A DNA stretch of 17,505 nt, from the NCBI GenBank assembly GCA_903939665.1, contig CAJAHZ010000068.1, positions 1-17,505 on the forward strand, read 5' to 3'. Shown here in pieces: positions 14,833 through 17,505 of this stretch. The stretch is from an uncultured Pseudomonadota bacterium. Its GTDB lineage: Bacteria > Pseudomonadota > Gammaproteobacteria > Burkholderiales > Rhodocyclaceae. How positions within the stretch are numbered: position 1 is the first letter of the stretch; the number at the start of each line of letters is the position of its first letter. Below the pieces are notes generated by a model, which made no database searches, was not told the DNA's origin, and worked only from the letters and a program-made list of their open reading frames with translations. Made by a program: the position numbers and the translations under genes.

Positions 14833-16177
14833 AGTAAAAACCGTCGTGATCTTCAAGCGGCAGCAGTTGCTCGGTGTGCAGCCGCTCGGCGTCGGTCTGG
14901 CGCACTAGAAAAGCGTCGATCTGCGCGCCGTTTTCCTCGGGGAAAACCGAGCAAGTCGCGTAAAGCAACTTGCCGCCCGGTTTCAGCAAGGGCCACAGGG
15001 CATCAAGAATCACCGCCTGCGTCTGCGCGAAGCGCCGGATGTCACCCTCGCGACGCAGCCACTTGATGTCCGGATGGCGACGCACGACGCCTGAAGCAGA
15101 GCAGGGCACGTCGGCCAGTATCGCATCGAACAGACGGCCGTCCCACCATTGATCGACGGCACTGCAATCGGCAACCCGAACCGTGGCGCTCAGGCCCAAG
15201 CGTTGCAGGTTTTCTTCGATGCGCCGCGTACGGCTGGCATCGATATCGAGCGCCAGCAGTTCAAGATCGGTTCGTTCAAGAAGGTGGGCGGTTTTCCCGC
15301 CGGGCGCGGCGCAGGCATCGAGCACATAGGCCCCGGCTGCCGGGTCAAGCAATTCCGCAGCGCGCTGGGCACCGGCATCTTGCACGGAGACCAGGCCCTC
15401 ATAGAAGCCGGGTAGCGCATCGACCGGCACCGGCTTCAGCAATTGCAGACCACTTTGACCAAGCAGTCGGGCCGGATGCCCGGCAAGCTCAAGACGCGCA
15501 GCGTAGTCAACCGGTGCCAACCGGCGCCGATTGACACGCAACGTCATCGGCGGCTGGCTGTTGCCCGTCTCGACGATACGTTGCCACTCCTGCGGGTAGG
15601 CACGACGCAACCTGCTTAGCCACCACCGCGGATGTTGTTCGGCCGCTTGCTCATCGGTGACCACCGCAGCGAGCAAGGCCTCGCGCTGACGCAAAAAATT
15701 GCGCAACACGCCATTAACCAGGCCTTTGAACACGCCCCCCGCCAGTTCGCCGGCTGCAACGACGGCCTGATCCACTACCGTATGAACTGCCTCGGGCCGG
15801 GTCTCCAGCCGATAGAGGGCGGCCAGAAGAAGTGCGTGCGTCTGTGCATGCGTCAGCGGCTTTTCGAGCAAGCGGCCAAGGATGAATTCACCCCAGCCAT
15901 AGCGACGCAACACGCCGTAGGCAATGTCCTGTGTTGCCGAGCGAGCCGCTGGCGCTTCGTTGTTCAGCATCAGCAAAGCTTCGGTCAGGCTCTTCCCGTC
16001 ACGCACGATCGCGACGATGCGCGCTGCGAGCAAAAGGCTCCAGCCGAGCGAATCGGCGGGCAGCGAAGGAAGCGCCTCGGTTGGCTGCGCAGGAATTGCA
16101 GCACTGCTCGAAGCGACCTTGCGCACACGAGAAAACCGGGAGCGCGAAGAAGTGGAAGTGGAAGTGGGAGAGGGCAA
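14807..16177 (-). CDS. rsmB: 16S rRNA (cytosine-967 C5)-methyltransferase RsmB
   Basis: Transfers methyl from SAM to C5 of C967 in 16S rRNA. The N-terminal NusB-like RNA-binding helical domain spans about residues 45-185 (ARSATQDIAYGVLRRYGW, HTVVDQAVVAAGELAGGVFKGLVNGVLRNFLR). The methyltransferase domain has motif I DACAAPGGKTAHLL (C289 lies in motif I, not catalytic), motif IV DVPCSASGVVRRHPDIKW with C359, and motif VI YATCSVFPEEN with catalytic C409. An unusual Ser/Thr/Arg-rich N-terminal extension of about 40 residues precedes the conserved region. The first start in frame after a stop is TTG 16177, without a clear ribosome site; GTG 16126 is a later alternative. The true start may therefore be shorter. 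It is the first gene of the minus-strand cluster and is divergent from the CDF gene. Confidence 0.93.
   Translation of the reverse strand: MPSPTSTSTSSRSRFSRVRKVASSSAAIPAQPTEALPSLPADSLGWSLLLAARIVAIVRDGKSLTEALLMLNNEAPAARSATQDIAYGVLRRYGWGEFILGRLLEKPLTHAQTHALLLAALYRLETRPEAVHTVVDQAVVAAGELAGGVFKGLVNGVLRNFLRQREALLAAVVTDEQAAEQHPRWWLSRLRRAYPQEWQRIVETGNSQPPMTLRVNRRRLAPVDYAARLELAGHPARLLGQSGLQLLKPVPVDALPGFYEGLVSVQDAGAQRAAELLDPAAGAYVLDACAAPGGKTAHLLERTDLELLALDIDASRTRRIEENLQRLGLSATVRVADCSAVDQWWDGRLFDAILADVPCSASGVVRRHPDIKWLRREGDIRRFAQTQAVILDALWPLLKPGGKLLYATCSVFPEENGAQIDAFLVRQTDAERLHTEQLLPLEDHDGFYYALLRKAP
16149..16166. repeat. Three tandem GAAGTG hexamers at the start of rsmB
   Basis: GAAGTG is repeated three times without interruption on the plus strand, encoding part of the Ser/Thr-rich N-terminus of RsmB on the minus strand. 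As an in-frame hexamer, copy changes would add or remove two residues without breaking the frame. It lies just inside the proposed TTG start, so it may be leader rather than coding sequence if a later start is used. Confidence 0.6.
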
Positions 16178-16217
16178 GGCCGAACTTTACGGTAGTCGTT
16201 GATTCGCAGAGTTTAGC

Positions 16218-17165
16218 ATGACGATGCTGGCCGGATTGGCGGCGCCCGGCGATAATGAACTGATGATTCCCACGTCTCTTAAACCTTACGCATGGCTGTC
16301 GATCGGGGCGGCCCTGTCAACAATCGCGCTAAAAAGCGTTGCCTGGTGGTTGACCGGTTCGGTAGGTCTGCTCTCCGACGCCCTGGAATCGCTGGTCAAT
16401 CTGGCGGGTGCGGTCATGGCGTTGGCCATGCTGACGGTGGCCGAGCGACCGGAAGACGAAAACCATGCCTACGGACACGGCAAGGCAGAGTATTTCTCAA
16501 GCGGCCTGGAAGGATTGCTGATTCTGCTCGCGGCGATTGCCATTGGCGTCACGGCAATCGAGCGGCTGATTCACCCGCAGCCCATTGAACAACTCGGCAT
16601 CGGCCTGGCGGTCTCGGTCGTCGCGTCGATCATCAACCTCGTCACCGCTCGCATCCTGTTGGCCGCCGGTAGCAAATACCGGTCGATCACACTGGAGGCC
16701 GACGCCCACCACTTGCTGACCGACGTGTGGACCTCGGTCGGCGTCATCGTCGGTGTCGGCGCTGTGGCGCTTACCGGCTGGCTGTGGCTCGATCCCGTAC
16801 TTGCGCTACTGGTCGCCGCAAATATTGTGTACACCGGCTGGCGGCTACTGCAGCGCTCGGCAGATGGCCTGATGGACATCGCTCTTCCGCCCGAACAGCA
16901 CCACGCCGTCGTCGAGGTTCTTGAGGGCTACCGCCGGCAAGGCGTCGATTACCATGCGCTGCGCACCCGGCAGTCGGGGGCACGCAGCTTTGTTGAAGTT
17001 CATGTACTGGTACCCGGCGCGTGGACGGTGCAACGCGGGCACGAATTGCTCGAGCAACTGGAGGCCAAAATTCGCGGCGCACTGCCGCACGCGACGGTGT
17101 TTACTCACCTGGAACCGCTTGAAGACCCGGCTTCGCACGACGATATTCGGCTTGATCGCCGATGA
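16218..17165 (+). CDS. Cation diffusion facilitator (CDF) family metal efflux transporter
   Basis: An inner-membrane proton-coupled divalent-metal exporter of up to 315 residues. There are six hydrophobic helices and then a cytoplasmic C-terminal domain from about residue 215 (GYRRQGVDYHALRTRQSG..FVEVHVLVPGAWTVQRGHELLEQLEAKI). Helix 2 carries GLLSDALESLVNLAGA, the following loop has ENHAYGHGKAEYFSSG, and helix 5 has ADAHHLLTDVWTS with the HxxxD metal pair. In helix 2 the matching positions read ExxxN rather than DxxxD or HxxxD, so the metal cannot be assigned. ATG 16218 is the longest start. ATG 16263 (MIPTSLKPYAWLSI) would drop 15 atypical residues and may be real; neither has a strong ribosome site. 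The stop overlaps the next ATG (ATGA), indicating coupling with the nuclease gene. Confidence 0.9.
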   Translation: MTMLAGLAAPGDNELMIPTSLKPYAWLSIGAALSTIALKSVAWWLTGSVGLLSDALESLVNLAGAVMALAMLTVAERPEDENHAYGHGKAEYFSSGLEGLLILLAAIAIGVTAIERLIHPQPIEQLGIGLAVSVVASIINLVTARILLAAGSKYRSITLEADAHHLLTDVWTSVGVIVGVGAVALTGWLWLDPVLALLVAANIVYTGWRLLQRSADGLMDIALPPEQHHAVVEVLEGYRRQGVDYHALRTRQSGARSFVEVHVLVPGAWTVQRGHELLEQLEAKIRGALPHATVFTHLEPLEDPASHDDIRLDRR

Positions 17166-17505
17166 TGCGCCGCTGGCTGCGCATCGCCGCTCTTGCCGCA
17201 TTCGCTGCACTGACGCTATTGCCGCTACCTGCCGGCGCGTGGAATGCCGCCGGGCATCGCCTTAGCGCCTTGATCGCCTGGCAGCAACTCGACCAAGGTA
17301 CGCGCGAAGAAGTCAGCCGCTTGCTCGAACGCCACCCCGACCATGAACGCTGGACTGTCCGCGCCAAAGGCCTTGCCCCTGAACTTGCGGCTTTTCTCGA
17401 AGCCTCGACGTGGCCAGACGACATCTAGGGAGACAAGCGCTTCTACGATGCAAACAAAGACGAAGCAACGAAACTTCTGCCCGGCTTCCCCGACATGGCG
17501 CGGCA
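17162..17505 (+). pseudogene. S1/P1-type nuclease gene interrupted by an in-frame TAG, 3' truncated by window edge
   Basis: The first 88 codons encode a signal peptide (MMRRWLRIAALAAFAALTLLPLPAGA) followed by WNAAGHRLSALIAWQQL. The mature N-terminal Trp (W27) and H32 match the zinc-binding start of S1/P1 nucleases, and EASTWPDDI matches their conserved acidic metal-ligand motif. A TAG at 17426-17428 stops the frame there. After it the same frame stays open to the window end and reads GDKRFYDANKDEATKLLPGF, the expected family continuation. One C-to-T change of a CAG codon would explain it. It could be a recent inactivation, a base error or amber read-through. The family member would be a periplasmic zinc phosphodiesterase acting on single-stranded nucleic acid. 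It starts overlapping the CDF stop. Confidence 0.65.

Overview
The window looks like chromosome from a betaproteobacterium, most likely Rhodocyclales (Dechloromonas/Azonexus/Accumulibacter relatives). This is inferred from the moderately high G+C coding DNA, the protein character, and the run rsmB - DUF4390 gene - ntrY - ntrX - trkA - trkH - hemE - priA, which I recall as typical of that group. No sequence search was run. There is no rRNA, tRNA, insertion sequence, prophage or CRISPR array.

Layout. (1) Positions 1-3248, plus strand: the 3' end of a SAM-dependent methyltransferase, a ROK-family sugar kinase with no standard start codon, a MOSC-domain protein, and an MFS transporter. (2) Positions 3263-4240, minus strand: an unusual protein with three DxDxDG calcium-binding loops. 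Its start lies just downstream of a textbook sigma-54 promoter. (3) Positions 4386-7824, minus strand: priA and hemE, separated by about 350 bases that hold three DnaA-box-like sites beside a roughly 30% G+C tract. (4) Positions 7918-16177, minus strand: a tightly packed cluster reading rsmB, DUF4390 gene, ntrY, ntrX, trkA, trkH, with hemE following after 93 bases. (5) Positions 16218-17505, plus strand: a CDF cation efflux gene overlapping an S1/P1-type nuclease gene. The nuclease frame is broken by one in-frame TAG and runs off the window.

How the genes fit together. The long minus-strand cluster combines 16S rRNA methylation (RsmB), a NtrY/NtrX sensor and regulator pair, and the TrkA/TrkH potassium uptake system. 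Stop/start overlaps (ATGA between the DUF4390 gene and ntrY, GTGA between trkA and trkH) and gaps of 2-33 bases support co-transcription. NtrX has an intact receiver and Fis-type helix-turn-helix, but its central AAA+ domain has lost the ATP-binding and sigma-54-contact motifs. It should therefore not be able to activate a sigma-54 promoter by itself.

The items most worth following up are the sigma-54-driven EF-hand-like gene with possible upstream regulator sites, the origin-like hemE-priA spacer, the degenerate NtrX, and the two plus-strand genes with coding defects (missing start in the ROK gene, internal amber in the nuclease gene).
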